From CAZHMN01 sp964533705 (GTDB lineage Bacteria > Electryoneota > B3-LCP): 43,590 nt of DNA. Positions 32,088 to 40,011 of this stretch are shown here, piece by piece. The notes beneath the pieces are model-generated. The model saw nothing but the letters and a program-made list of their open reading frames with translations, had not been told where the DNA came from and searched no databases. The stretch spans positions 1-43,590 of the forward strand of contig CAZHMN010000017.1 of the NCBI GenBank assembly GCA_964533705.1, in the 5' to 3' direction. The position numbers and the translations under genes were made by a program. Numbering within the stretch: the first letter of the stretch is position 1; every line of letters begins with the position of its first letter.

Positions 32088-34256
32088 TTATGGTGCGGGG
32101 ACGATTTTATAGGCGATTCCCTCGATGACGGCGATGATGGCCTGATCCGGGGCGAAGGTTATATATTGCGCCTGGGTCGGCGCTTTTTGGGCTATATTGA
32201 AAAAGGCCCCGGAGAATTGCTCAACCTGCTGGAGTTCCATATCATCTCGATATTCAGCGTCCACCCACTCGCCTTTTTTCAGGTAGAAGGTTTTCGAACC
32301 GATGATCTTCACCTTTTTCACCCGAACCTGTTCGCCGGTGGCGTCATAATAAACCGCATCGGGTGAGACGTGACTCTGAGCTTGCAGCTTGCCTGTCTGC
32401 ATGGATTGCCCTACGCCGCCCGCGCCGCTCTGAATGCGGGAGAGATCCTCCATATTGTTCCAGGCTCGGCTCCTCACCGCGGTTAGATCGCGGACGTCCA
32501 CGTCTTCCTCCGCCAGAAAACTGGTGTAGGGCGTCATGATGCCGTAGCGCGTGCTCAAATCCACGACTTCGTCAAGGTATTCCTTCTGCTCGCCGTGCAT
32601 GCGGATCTGTTCGATCAGCCAGCCGATTTTCTTTTGCGCCCAGAGCCGCGCCACGAAGGCCAGTTCTTCGCGGTCGGTTTTCTCAGCGAAGAACAGATCA
32701 TAAGTATATTCCGGCTTCTCATCGCCCACTTTGCCAAGAAGGGTTGCGGTGCTCTTACCCGCGTCGCGATAGCGTCCTACCAGCACCAGTTGACCTCCAT
32801 AAAAGAGATCGGGAAGCGTTTGAGGATAAGTATCCCGAATTCGGATGCCTTCGAAATTTAAATGGGGATCGGTTAGAGCGGGATTCTGTATCTTGGTGTA
32901 AAAGTTAGAAACCTTCGCTTCGATGTCTTCTCCGGGAGGGACATACTCCGCCAGGCCGTGGTTATCGGATCCGAGGCGATCTAAGAGGACGGCATTGACG
33001 TCATAACCCACTCCGAAAGCGAACAGGCGCGTGTTATACACGTTTGCTTCCTCAATTTCGGAGGCGATTCTATTTATTTCGGTAATACCTGAGGTGGGCA
33101 GACCGTCAGTTAAGAAGATGATGTAATTAGGGCGATTGCCAGCGGGCATCTGCTTCATCGCCGTCATTAGAGCACCGTGAATGTCGGTGCTGCCGCGGGC
33201 TTCAGCGCTGCCGATTTTAGCCATGGCTTCGCGGCGGGCCGATCCGTCGCAGCGGCGGAGTTCATCCCAGAGCGGATCAACCACGGAATTGTAGAAGATC
33301 ACGTTAAAATTATCTCTGGGACTCAGGCTTCGGGTGATAAACATAGCAGCGTTTTTAGCCTGCTCTATTTTTTCTCCGTTCATGCTCCCTGAAACGTCCA
33401 GAACAAGCGCGACGTTTTTGTCTATGATTTCCCCGGTGCTGACCCTAACCTGCGGGCTGGCCAGAAAGAGAAAATAACCGTCCTCTGATTTGTCGGGCCA
33501 ATAGGTAAATAGGGTCGTGCCGACCCGATTCTTCGACAGAGTCCAGAATAGTCTGAAATCGTTGGCGGGTTTGACATTTTCGTCGGACCAGTGGCCTTTT
33601 ACGCTGAGATCACCCTTCCAGTCAAGATTGAGTTCATGAGTCGGGGAGTAGACCGTTTTCAACGGTTCTCGGGAGTTCAACTTGACGTCAATGCGCACCT
33701 CTTCTAAGACTTTCTTGGAGAATTTCTCCGTATTTAGGGGATAATGGTATTCGAAGCGATTTCCGTCGGGCTGCAGCAGCTCGGAGTAAACCAACTTGAC
33801 AGCGCGCTCACCCCGAGGTGGAAGCGGAAAGACGTTGGTGCGGAACATCCCCTGACCGACGTATTCCAGCAAGGCGGGATCCCGCTGGCTGCGGACGATT
33901 TCCTCGTATATTTTGCGGGCTTCATCTCTGGGCAGGACTCTCCCGGCTATCTCCTCACCATCCACGATCAATGAAAACTTCTCGACCTGGGCATGGCGAT
34001 GCAAAGGAAAGAGATACTGCACCTCCATCAGTCTATCGGTTTCATTGATGAAGGCCTGATCCACCGTGGTCGTGACCATCTGATCCTGGATATCCACCGA
34101 GACGCGATGATACTTGACGCTGTAGAATTCTCCGAGGCGGGCTGGTTCGGGAAGCGGGTGCGGAGGAACGATAACGCCATCCGCTCTGGCGATAGACAAA
34201 GGTGAGATGATAGAAGTGAGGAAGAACGCAAATATGAAAAATTGCGGCCGCTTCAT
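32088..34256 (-). CDS. Secreted VIT and von Willebrand factor A domain protein
   Basis: 722 residues from the ATG at 34256, preferred because AAGGAGA lies 7 nt upstream and a signal peptide follows at once (RPQFFIFAFFLTS...SIARADG); the open frame extends 30 codons further. Residues ~35-165 are a VIT domain (VSVDIQDQMVTTTVDQAF, YLFPLHRHAQVEKFSLIVDGEEI, RDPALLEYVG). Residues ~270-450 are a vWA domain with a complete MIDAS (LDVSGSMNG, then TDGLPTSG). Helical and beta regions follow, with a hydrophobic stretch only at the N-terminus. This is the inter-alpha-trypsin-inhibitor-like architecture found in bacterial envelopes, presumed to mediate metal-dependent protein binding. No LPXTG or sorting domain is present. 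Confidence 0.88.
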   Translation of the reverse strand: MKRPQFFIFAFFLTSIISPLSIARADGVIVPPHPLPEPARLGEFYSVKYHRVSVDIQDQMVTTTVDQAFINETDRLMEVQYLFPLHRHAQVEKFSLIVDGEEIAGRVLPRDEARKIYEEIVRSQRDPALLEYVGQGMFRTNVFPLPPRGERAVKLVYSELLQPDGNRFEYHYPLNTEKFSKKVLEEVRIDVKLNSREPLKTVYSPTHELNLDWKGDLSVKGHWSDENVKPANDFRLFWTLSKNRVGTTLFTYWPDKSEDGYFLFLASPQVRVSTGEIIDKNVALVLDVSGSMNGEKIEQAKNAAMFITRSLSPRDNFNVIFYNSVVDPLWDELRRCDGSARREAMAKIGSAEARGSTDIHGALMTAMKQMPAGNRPNYIIFLTDGLPTSGITEINRIASEIEEANVYNTRLFAFGVGYDVNAVLLDRLGSDNHGLAEYVPPGEDIEAKVSNFYTKIQNPALTDPHLNFEGIRIRDTYPQTLPDLFYGGQLVLVGRYRDAGKSTATLLGKVGDEKPEYTYDLFFAEKTDREELAFVARLWAQKKIGWLIEQIRMHGEQKEYLDEVVDLSTRYGIMTPYTSFLAEEDVDVRDLTAVRSRAWNNMEDLSRIQSGAGGVGQSMQTGKLQAQSHVSPDAVYYDATGEQVRVKKVKIIGSKTFYLKKGEWVDAEYRDDMELQQVEQFSGAFFNIAQKAPTQAQYITFAPDQAIIAVIEGIAYKIVPAP

Positions 34257-34292
34257 GGTGAATCTCCTTTTTAACCTCCTTCTCAAGAGAAT

Positions 34293-34411
34293 GTTGAAAA
34301 ACAGGTCGTATGTCATTCCCGCGCAATCGAGGACCCAACTAAGCACGTGATTTTAGACTCCCGCTTTCGCGGGAGTGACAGGAAGGTGGGCACCTTACTC
34401 AGTTTTTCAAC
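34293..34411. repeat. MITE/REPIN-like element with nested inverted repeats
   Basis: A 119-base unit bounded by perfect 10-bp inverted repeats, GTTGAAAAAC (34293-34302) and GTTTTTCAAC (34402-34411). Inside, TGTCATTCCCGCG (34311-34323) pairs with CGCGGGAGTGACA (34368-34380) with one mismatch, and ACTCCCGC-TTTC-GCGGGAGT (34357-34376) forms a tight hairpin. TCATTCCCGCG...GCGGGA.TGAC is a common bacterial dispersed-repeat motif. The element lies in the noncoding space between the eamA and VIT/vWA genes; no coding capacity. Confidence 0.6.
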
Positions 34412-34510
34412 GCTTCTTCTCATATAGCCTACCGCGAGGAGTCGGTATTGTTCCTTGTGAAAAGGAAGACAACAGAAATATCTGCGGAGCAGCCGGCGAA
34501 ATCCCGATAA

Positions 34511-35434
34511 TTATCCGTTTTCCGGAGCGGTAATTTCTGCCTGGGGGGTGGCTTTCGGCTTCACGTTGATCAAATAGACCGCGGCGACGGCGATGATTCC
34601 ACCGATTATCGTGCTCAGCCTGGGATCTTCATGGAGGACGATCCAGCTAATCAGAACGGCGCTGGCGGGCACCAGAAATATGTAGGAGCTGGCTTTATGA
34701 GAACCCAGCCGAACCGAAGCCACAAAGTAAATCGTAGTGGCAAAGGTGGTGGCGAATACTGAGAGATAGAGGACGTTCAGCCAAAAAATCCAGCCTTCTT
34801 TGAAAACGTCGAACACACCCTGGGGCAGGGCGATAAAAAAATCTAAAAGCGCTGAAAAACCGAACACGTAAAAGCTGAAGACGATGGGAGACATGTTCGC
34901 TTTGGATTTTTCGCTTGTTAAGGTCAGAAAGGCCCAGGCACACGAAGCGAACAGGAAGAAGGCATTGCCGCTCGTGAACAGCCCCTGGACGTTGATCGCC
35001 CAGATTTCAAGCAGCACAGATCCGCCTATAAATCCCAGTATGAGGCCGAAAACGTCCTTCAGCTTAGCGGGTCGTCTGAAGAGTATTATCATAAACAAGA
35101 AGGTTAGAATCGGATTTAAGGTCGTCACCAGAACGCCGCCCGCACCCGCCAGGCCGTTCTGCAAACCCCAGAAGAAAAACTTGTTATAGGTCACGATCAG
35201 TACGGCACCGAGCAGAGCCTGCCTCAATGAATTCGCGTTCAGGCGGAATGATTTTCTAAAGAAGATCATGACCGGTATGTATGAGACAAACGTGAAGAGA
35301 AACCGCCAGAAGATCAGAACCTCAGGAGGAGCCATCGCGGCGATCAATTTCCCCGAAGTCCAACTGGCTCCCCAAGCGGTCATGGCTAGCAGCATGAGGA
35401 AAGTGAATAAGGCGGCATTGGGTTGTTTCGTCAT
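34511..35434 (-). CDS. EamA/DMT-superfamily transporter (first copy)
   Basis: 307 residues with ten membrane helices arranged as two EamA repeats of about 140 residues (~8-145 and ~155-290). It has the family look: an AMTAWGASWTSGKLI opening, a FWRFLFTF helix-2 motif, and SYIFLVPASAVLISWIVLHE in helix 9. Members export amino acids or other metabolites; the substrate is not predictable. It is monocistronic, divergent from the FtsX-type permease. The start has no clear ribosome site. A second, distant member of the family lies at 40012. Confidence 0.9.
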   Translation of the reverse strand: MTKQPNAALFTFLMLLAMTAWGASWTSGKLIAAMAPPEVLIFWRFLFTFVSYIPVMIFFRKSFRLNANSLRQALLGAVLIVTYNKFFFWGLQNGLAGAGGVLVTTLNPILTFLFMIILFRRPAKLKDVFGLILGFIGGSVLLEIWAINVQGLFTSGNAFFLFASCAWAFLTLTSEKSKANMSPIVFSFYVFGFSALLDFFIALPQGVFDVFKEGWIFWLNVLYLSVFATTFATTIYFVASVRLGSHKASSYIFLVPASAVLISWIVLHEDPRLSTIIGGIIAVAAVYLINVKPKATPQAEITAPENG

Positions 35435-35610
35435 CTATGGACGCCCGCGCTCGGTTTGGATCGGTCTGGGTGGCATAATACGAGTATAACATGCCTTCAA
35501 AACACTAAAATATACGACTAATTAGATTTATTTTCAATGGACATTCGAGTGATCTTTTTCACATTGAACTGCTAAATACACAAAACATCGGATGAATTCC
35601 CTAAAATCAC

Positions 35611-35639
35611 TTGCACGTCTGGTGTTAAGTTTGTATTAT
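35611..35639 (+). promoter_or_regulatory. Sigma70-type promoter of the FtsX-type permease
   Basis: -35 TTGCAC (35611-35616), 17-nt spacer, -10 TATTAT (35634-35639). The start codon is ~95 bases further, and a hairpin occupies the leader. The remaining part of the 300-base divergent region (35435-35610) is AT-rich with nothing else recognised. Confidence 0.5.
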
Positions 35640-35655
35640 TATAGCAGGACGGATA

Positions 35656-35694
35656 GACAGGGATTGGCATTCCATACTATGGAAATCGCCTGTC
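35656..35694 (+). promoter_or_regulatory. Leader stem-loop or operator upstream of the FtsX-type permease
   Basis: Two-part inverted repeat: GACAGG (35656-35661) with CCTGTC (35689-35694), and inside it TTCCAT (35670-35675) with ATGGAA (35679-35684). The arms are separated by unequal internal loops (8 and 4 nt). It lies between the putative -10 and the ATG, so it is either an RNA structure in the leader or a repressor site. No U-tract follows, which argues against a terminator. Confidence 0.4.
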
Positions 35695-35734
35695 CACCCG
35701 TAAATCGTCTTACACCCTTTCTCGCCCCGCTAAA

Positions 35735-36991
35735 ATGCCTTTAAGGTCCAGGTTAAGCGCCGTTTTCCAGTTTCGATTCGCTTTGAAGAACCTCAGGCGA
35801 CACCCCCGCAGAACGCTGCTGACGGGCAGTGTAGTGGCTCTATGCGCGGCCGTCTTATGCTTCATGTTCAGCTATTTCAACGGCATACTGGATGGATTTC
35901 TGGCTACTTATGCGAGGCTGCAGAGCGGACACCTGCGGCTCGTCAATGCGGGTTATCCGGCAAAAGAGTCACTGCTACCGCTGGATCTCTCCGTCAGCGA
36001 TGCGGACTCCATCAGGGACTACATCGCCGCTCATGAAGGCATTCACGCCGTAACGGAACGCATCCGCTTCGGGGCGCTGGCTTCAAGCGGCGAAAACTCC
36101 GTACCGGTCATCGGAATGGGGCTGGATTTCGAGCGGGAAGAGGAATTCCTGGAGCCGAAGGCGGCGTTGCGGGGGGGAAGAATCCCGAGTTCGGCCAATG
36201 AAGCCTTGATCGGTCATTTGTTGGGCCAAAGGTTAGGATTAGGAATCGGTGACACTTTATTGTTATTAGGGCAGGACAGCCACCGCAGTTTAACCATAGA
36301 CGAATACATCATCACGGGGCTGATGAGTCTGGGCATGAATCCTGTTGACCGCCGCTCGGTTTACCTGCGTCTTGACGGCGCCCGGGAGTTCTGCGATCTC
36401 CCCGGAGCTTCAACTGAAATCCTGGTGCTCCTTAGAAATCCGGAAGATGTTCAACCTATTAAGAATCGGCTGGCGCGCGAACTGGGCGCGATTGATCGAG
36501 GGATAGTCATTCTCGGCTGGCAAGAACAGGGGGATCTATTTCGCACGCTGGCCAGCTCAAAAGCCGCCATAAAAATTTTCATCTTATACTTTCTCCTGAT
36601 TGCGGCCAGTACCATTGTGAATACCATCCTGATGGCCGTCCTGGAGAGGGGGCGCGAGATCGGGATGCTGAAGGCATTGGGGATGAGCCAGTCCGCCGTG
36701 GCAGGACTTTTTATTCTGGAAGGGATGTTGATTGGGGTACTTTTTGCACCGGTAGGGGCCACGTTAGGAGCGGCCGTAGCCTTTTACACTGAGAATGTCG
36801 GGATACCTTTAGGGCGCATGGGTGAGAGCCTTAGTATTCCATTCGGCAATGTCATCTATCCCGATCTTCGCTGGGATTATTTTCTGCAAGCCATCTTTTT
36901 TACACTGCTGATGAGCGCTATCTCTTCTGTGTACCCCGCCTGGAAGGCGGGGCGAGTCAAGATTACGGCGGTACTGCGGACCCACAACTGA
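35735..36991 (+). CDS. FtsX/MacB-type (LolC/E-like) ABC transporter permease
   Basis: 418 residues. One membrane helix near the N-terminus after RFALKNLRRHPRRTLLTG (~15-50), a periplasmic domain (~60-270), then three helices (~280-410) forming the FtsX domain, with VLERGREIGMLKALGMSQSAV, the typical coupling region to the ATPase. This layout is that of LolC/LolE and MacB-family permeases, which extract lipoproteins or export molecules across the periplasm. No ABC ATPase gene is adjacent: the next gene converges 14 bases downstream, so the ATPase must be encoded elsewhere. There is no obvious Shine-Dalgarno at the chosen ATG. Confidence 0.87.
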   Translation: MPLRSRLSAVFQFRFALKNLRRHPRRTLLTGSVVALCAAVLCFMFSYFNGILDGFLATYARLQSGHLRLVNAGYPAKESLLPLDLSVSDADSIRDYIAAHEGIHAVTERIRFGALASSGENSVPVIGMGLDFEREEEFLEPKAALRGGRIPSSANEALIGHLLGQRLGLGIGDTLLLLGQDSHRSLTIDEYIITGLMSLGMNPVDRRSVYLRLDGAREFCDLPGASTEILVLLRNPEDVQPIKNRLARELGAIDRGIVILGWQEQGDLFRTLASSKAAIKIFILYFLLIAASTIVNTILMAVLERGREIGMLKALGMSQSAVAGLFILEGMLIGVLFAPVGATLGAAVAFYTENVGIPLGRMGESLSIPFGNVIYPDLRWDYFLQAIFFTLLMSAISSVYPAWKAGRVKITAVLRTHN

Positions 36992-37005
36992 CCCCGAAAA
37001 ACGCC

Positions 37006-37554
37006 TTACCCACCGAATACCCACCTGCAAATCCAAACCGCCGCGATCAATCCGGCTGCATCGGCGATCAATCCCGCCCAGAGCGCGTGCCTGACCCTGG
37101 TCACTCCCACCGAACCGAAGTAAACCGCCAGAACGTAGAAGGTCGTTTCCGTTGAACCCATCATGGTGGAGGCCACCCGGCCGATAAAGGAATCGGGCCC
37201 GTGAGTGTTGATCAGTTCAGACATCACACCCAGCGCCCCGCTGCCGGAAAGCGGCCTGACCAGCGCCATCGGCAGAGTTTCGGCAGGCATGCCCAGCAAA
37301 TTCGTCAGGGGTGAAACGATACTCGTCAGCAGCTCCATGGCTCCGGAAGCGCGGAAGAAGGCGATGGCGCAGAGGATGGCGACCAGGTAGGGGATGATAC
37401 GGACGCCGACATTAAAACCCTCTTTGGCTCCCTCGACGAAGGCTTCGTAGAGTTTCACCCGGCGAGTCAAGGCGATCAGTACGATGCCGCCGGCCAGCAG
37501 AGGAATAGCCCAATCTGAAATGGCTCCGAGGAGGTTGGTGAAGAAATCAGCCAT
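37006..37554 (-). CDS. spmB: SpmB-like nucleoside-recognition membrane protein
   Basis: 182 residues from the ATG at 37554, placed 8 bp inside the end of the spmA-like gene with GGAGGTGG just upstream. Four to five membrane helices of the Gate/nucleoside-recognition domain, with RIIPYLVAILCAIAFFRASG, ALVRPLSGSGALGVMSELI and ASTMMGSTETTFYVLAVYFG, all conserved in SpmB. In Bacillus SpmA/SpmB affect spore-core dehydration, but the pair is widespread in non-spore-formers, where the role is unknown; transport is presumed. The frame upstream of this ATG is open but belongs to the overlap with spmA. Confidence 0.88.
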   Translation of the reverse strand: MADFFTNLLGAISDWAIPLLAGGIVLIALTRRVKLYEAFVEGAKEGFNVGVRIIPYLVAILCAIAFFRASGAMELLTSIVSPLTNLLGMPAETLPMALVRPLSGSGALGVMSELINTHGPDSFIGRVASTMMGSTETTFYVLAVYFGSVGVTRVRHALWAGLIADAAGLIAAVWICRWVFGG

Positions 37555-38158
37555 TATCCACCTCCTCAGATGGCAGCCGACGGAAAACCGGCAGCCTTTC
37601 CAGGATCTTAACCGCGGCAACGGCCACGATGGTCGAAACGCTGGTGGCCAAGATAATCACCCCGATAACTTCGGCGGGATTGGCGGAACCGGCTGAGGCT
37701 CGAATGGCGATGACCGTGGCGGGAATCAGGGTCACCGAGGAGGTGTTGATCGCCAGGAAGGTGCACATGGCGTTGCTGGCGGTTTTCTTGCGGGGATTCA
37801 GGCGCTGAAGCTCGATCATGGCCTTGAGTCCCAGAGCGGTGGCAGAATTTCCCAATCCCAGAATATTGGCCGCTAAGTTGGCGACGATCGCACCGAGCGC
37901 TGGATCGCCGGAGGGGATGTCCGGAAACAGCGGTCGAAGGATGGGCTTCAAGACTCTGGCCAGAAAGCGCACCAGACCGGCTTCTTCTGCCAGGCGCATC
38001 AATCCCAGCCAGAAGGCCATAATTCCGATCAGGCCGATGGCCAGCTCCACGGATCCCTTAGCGGCTTCGATGACGGCCTGCGTGGACTCGGCCATGCGGC
38101 CATTGACCGCAGCCAGCAGCACTCCGCCGAGAATGAGGATTGCCCAGATGTAGTTCAA
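37547..38158 (-). CDS. spmA: SpmA-like nucleoside-recognition membrane protein
   Basis: 203 residues from a TTG at 38158. This start gives the usual SpmA beginning, (M)NYIWAILILGGVL, and has AGG 6 nt upstream; the frame is open ~39 codons further, but that part is not hydrophobic or conserved. Membrane helices carry IGLIGIMAFWLGLMRLAEEAGL, NLAANILGLGNSATALGLKAM and FLAINTSSVTLIPATVIAIRA, all typical for SpmA. It overlaps spmB by 8 bp; the two probably form one complex in the inner membrane. No sporulation gene is nearby. Confidence 0.88.
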   Translation of the reverse strand: MNYIWAILILGGVLLAAVNGRMAESTQAVIEAAKGSVELAIGLIGIMAFWLGLMRLAEEAGLVRFLARVLKPILRPLFPDIPSGDPALGAIVANLAANILGLGNSATALGLKAMIELQRLNPRKKTASNAMCTFLAINTSSVTLIPATVIAIRASAGSANPAEVIGVIILATSVSTIVAVAAVKILERLPVFRRLPSEEVDNG

Positions 38159-38280
38159 GTTCAGCCTCGAAATTTGGACTATAAGTAAGGGAAAGGGATT
38201 GAAAAATTCAAGGGATTTAAGGTGTTTTTGTGGTTTGGAACGGGATCTGCCGGGGATTCTAGCTGTCAGGGTCACACAAA

Positions 38281-38366
38281 CCGCAGAATGAATTCTGCGG
38301 CTAAGATGGTAAAAAGTCGCTGACGCGACTCGTTATCCCGATAGGTCGGGATTTTGAAAACGACTT
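38281..38366. repeat. Cluster of small palindromes (REP-like)
   Basis: Three hairpins in 72 bases: CCGCAGAAT-GA-ATTCTGCGG (38281-38300), AGTCGC-TGAC-GCGACT (38315-38330) and ATCCCG-ATAGGT-CGGGAT (38335-38352). AAGTCG (38314-38319) can also pair with CGACTT (38361-38366) around the last two. It lies in the 284-base space between spmA and the rnhA stop; the rest of that space shows nothing. Such clusters are typical of dispersed intergenic repeats. Confidence 0.55.
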
Positions 38367-38442
38367 CAGTGCTGGTATTAGTCTGGAACTACTGTGAGAA
38401 TAATGAATTAGAAACCGTATGGAGGATAACCCGGTATCAGGA

Positions 38443-39105
38443 TTAAGATTCCTCGATTTTTCGGAGGGCGGTGATGAGGTCTTCGATTAACTTCTGCAAG
38501 TGGGTCGCCTCTACCTTCAGGGTTGCGGGAGCATCCACCACAGCCGCGCCGTGAGATTTCAGGGTAATGGCCACCGCGGTCGGCTTGCCTCTGGATTTAA
38601 GCAGTTTTACCTCGGGAATGGCGGATACGGACGTTTGGACTTCAGATTTTCCGGCGACAACCTCCCCTTTCATGGCTTTCTGCACCATTTGATCGACGCG
38701 TCGGTTATGGGGGTCATCAGCGTGGCCGCGCACCCAGGTCCAGGTAATTTTGTGCTTTCTATTCAGGTCGTACAGTTTCTTCCATAGATCAAGGTTTTTT
38801 ACGGGTGATCCGTCCTTCAGCGCCCAATTCCTTCGAATCCAACCTGCCATCCACTCGGTCATACCTCGAGCCAGATACTGGCTGTCGGTAATGAGCTCGA
38901 CCGTCGCCGGTTCTCCCAGGCTTTCCAGGGCGCGTATTGCGGCGGTCAGTTCCATGCGGTTGTTGGTGGTGTTCTCGGCTCGGCCGCTTTTCTCGGTGAT
39001 CCGATCGCCGTCAATTAGTTTGTAGGCCCAACCACCCGTGCCGCCGGGATTCATATCACAACCGCCGTCGGTATAGATCGTTATTTGATCTGTTTTATCT
39101 TCCAT
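38443..39105 (-). CDS. rnhA: Ribonuclease HI with C-terminal extension
   Basis: 220 residues; the RNase HI domain occupies ~1-146. The four catalytic acids are visible: Asp in IYTDGGCDMNPG, Glu in TTNNRMELTAAI, Asp in ITDSQYLARGM and Asp in HNRRVDQMVQKA, and WVRGHADD carries the conserved His. The enzyme removes RNA from RNA-DNA hybrids. The normal protein is ~155 residues; the remaining ~70 here (SEVQTSVSAIPEVKLLKSRGK onward) match nothing I recognise and end in a likely amphipathic helix (LQKLIEDLITALRKIEES). It is transcribed alone or as the last gene after the TrmH-type gene, with 123 bases between. Confidence 0.95.
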   Translation of the reverse strand: MEDKTDQITIYTDGGCDMNPGGTGGWAYKLIDGDRITEKSGRAENTTNNRMELTAAIRALESLGEPATVELITDSQYLARGMTEWMAGWIRRNWALKDGSPVKNLDLWKKLYDLNRKHKITWTWVRGHADDPHNRRVDQMVQKAMKGEVVAGKSEVQTSVSAIPEVKLLKSRGKPTAVAITLKSHGAAVVDAPATLKVEATHLQKLIEDLITALRKIEES

Positions 39106-39152
39106 GTCAAAGATAATTGAAAAGTTAGAAGATTACATAGTCTTTATACTTC

Positions 39153-39168
39153 TACAATATAAATTGTA
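39153..39168 (-). promoter_or_regulatory. Palindrome over a possible rnhA promoter
   Basis: TACAAT-ATAA-ATTGTA, a perfect 16-base inverted repeat 48 bases upstream of the rnhA start. On the minus strand TATATT within it could be a -10, with TTGTGA 16 nt upstream as a weak -35. It could be an operator or simply an AT-rich promoter. Confidence 0.3.
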
Positions 39169-39228
39169 CTGTAACCATCACAAGAGAAAAGTTCATTTAT
39201 CAGGAAGCCGCTTACATCTTCTTGCAGG

Positions 39229-40011
39229 TCATTGTTTGACCAGCGCGTGGAGTAAAATCCCGGCAGCGACGGCCAGATTTAAGGATTCCGCTCGACCGCT
39301 ACCTTCAATGCGGACAGTGGCCTGACACAAATCGGCGATCTGCTTTGACACGCCGCGTTTTTCGTGACCGACAACCAAACCTCGCAAACCCTTTGCAGGC
39401 AGATCTTTCGGAAGAAGCTCACCGTTCACGTGGGCGGCGAAGAATTTACGCCCCTGATCGGTTTCCCTTTTGAGCCATTCGCTCAGATTGGGTGGCGTAC
39501 TCGTTCGAACACGAAAAATGGAACCGGCAGAAGCGCGAACCACCTTGGGGCTAAAGGGATCGGCGGAGCCTTCACCGAGAATGACTTCCCTGAGACCGAA
39601 CCAGTCGGCGGTGCGCAGCAACGTCCCTAAGTTGCCGGGATCGGAAACGCATTCGCAGATCAGGAGTACCTCACTAAGCGTCGCAGATTCGCATTCAGCG
39701 CTACTCTCCGGAAGTTGCGCAATTGCAACGATACCCTGGGGAGTTTTCGCCTCAGAAATCCTCTCCATCTCCGACTGGGAGCAGAGGTCGTAAGGTACGT
39801 CCACCAGCTCCAACAGCCGAATCAATTCACCACCTATCTTGGAATCGCGGTGCAGCGCAAAGGTGAGAATGGCTTCCTTCAGCAGCCAGCCTTCCCGTAA
39901 GGCTTCCTTGATCAATTCCGGCCCTTCCACCAGAAAAAGACCGCTCTCACTTCTGCCCTTGGAATGATGAAGGCTGCGATAAAGCTTAAGGCGCGATCTG
40001 CTGAGAGCCAA
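39229..40011 (-). CDS. TrmH/SpoU-family RNA 2'-O-methyltransferase
   Basis: 260 residues. An N-terminal L30e-like substrate-binding domain (~1-100: HSKGRSESGLFLVEGPELIKEAL) precedes the SPOUT domain with its knot motifs: motif 1 DPGNLGTLLRTADWFG, motif 2 LVVGHEKRGVS and motif 3 GRAESLNLAVAAGILLHAL. It resembles RlmB and related rRNA methyltransferases, which modify a ribose 2'-OH; the target nucleotide is not predictable, so no gene symbol is given. The start codon is TTG directly after the stop of the EamA gene (TAATTG), with GGAGG 5 nt upstream, so translation is coupled. Confidence 0.92.
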   Translation of the reverse strand: MALSRSRLKLYRSLHHSKGRSESGLFLVEGPELIKEALREGWLLKEAILTFALHRDSKIGGELIRLLELVDVPYDLCSQSEMERISEAKTPQGIVAIAQLPESSAECESATLSEVLLICECVSDPGNLGTLLRTADWFGLREVILGEGSADPFSPKVVRASAGSIFRVRTSTPPNLSEWLKRETDQGRKFFAAHVNGELLPKDLPAKGLRGLVVGHEKRGVSKQIADLCQATVRIEGSGRAESLNLAVAAGILLHALVKQ

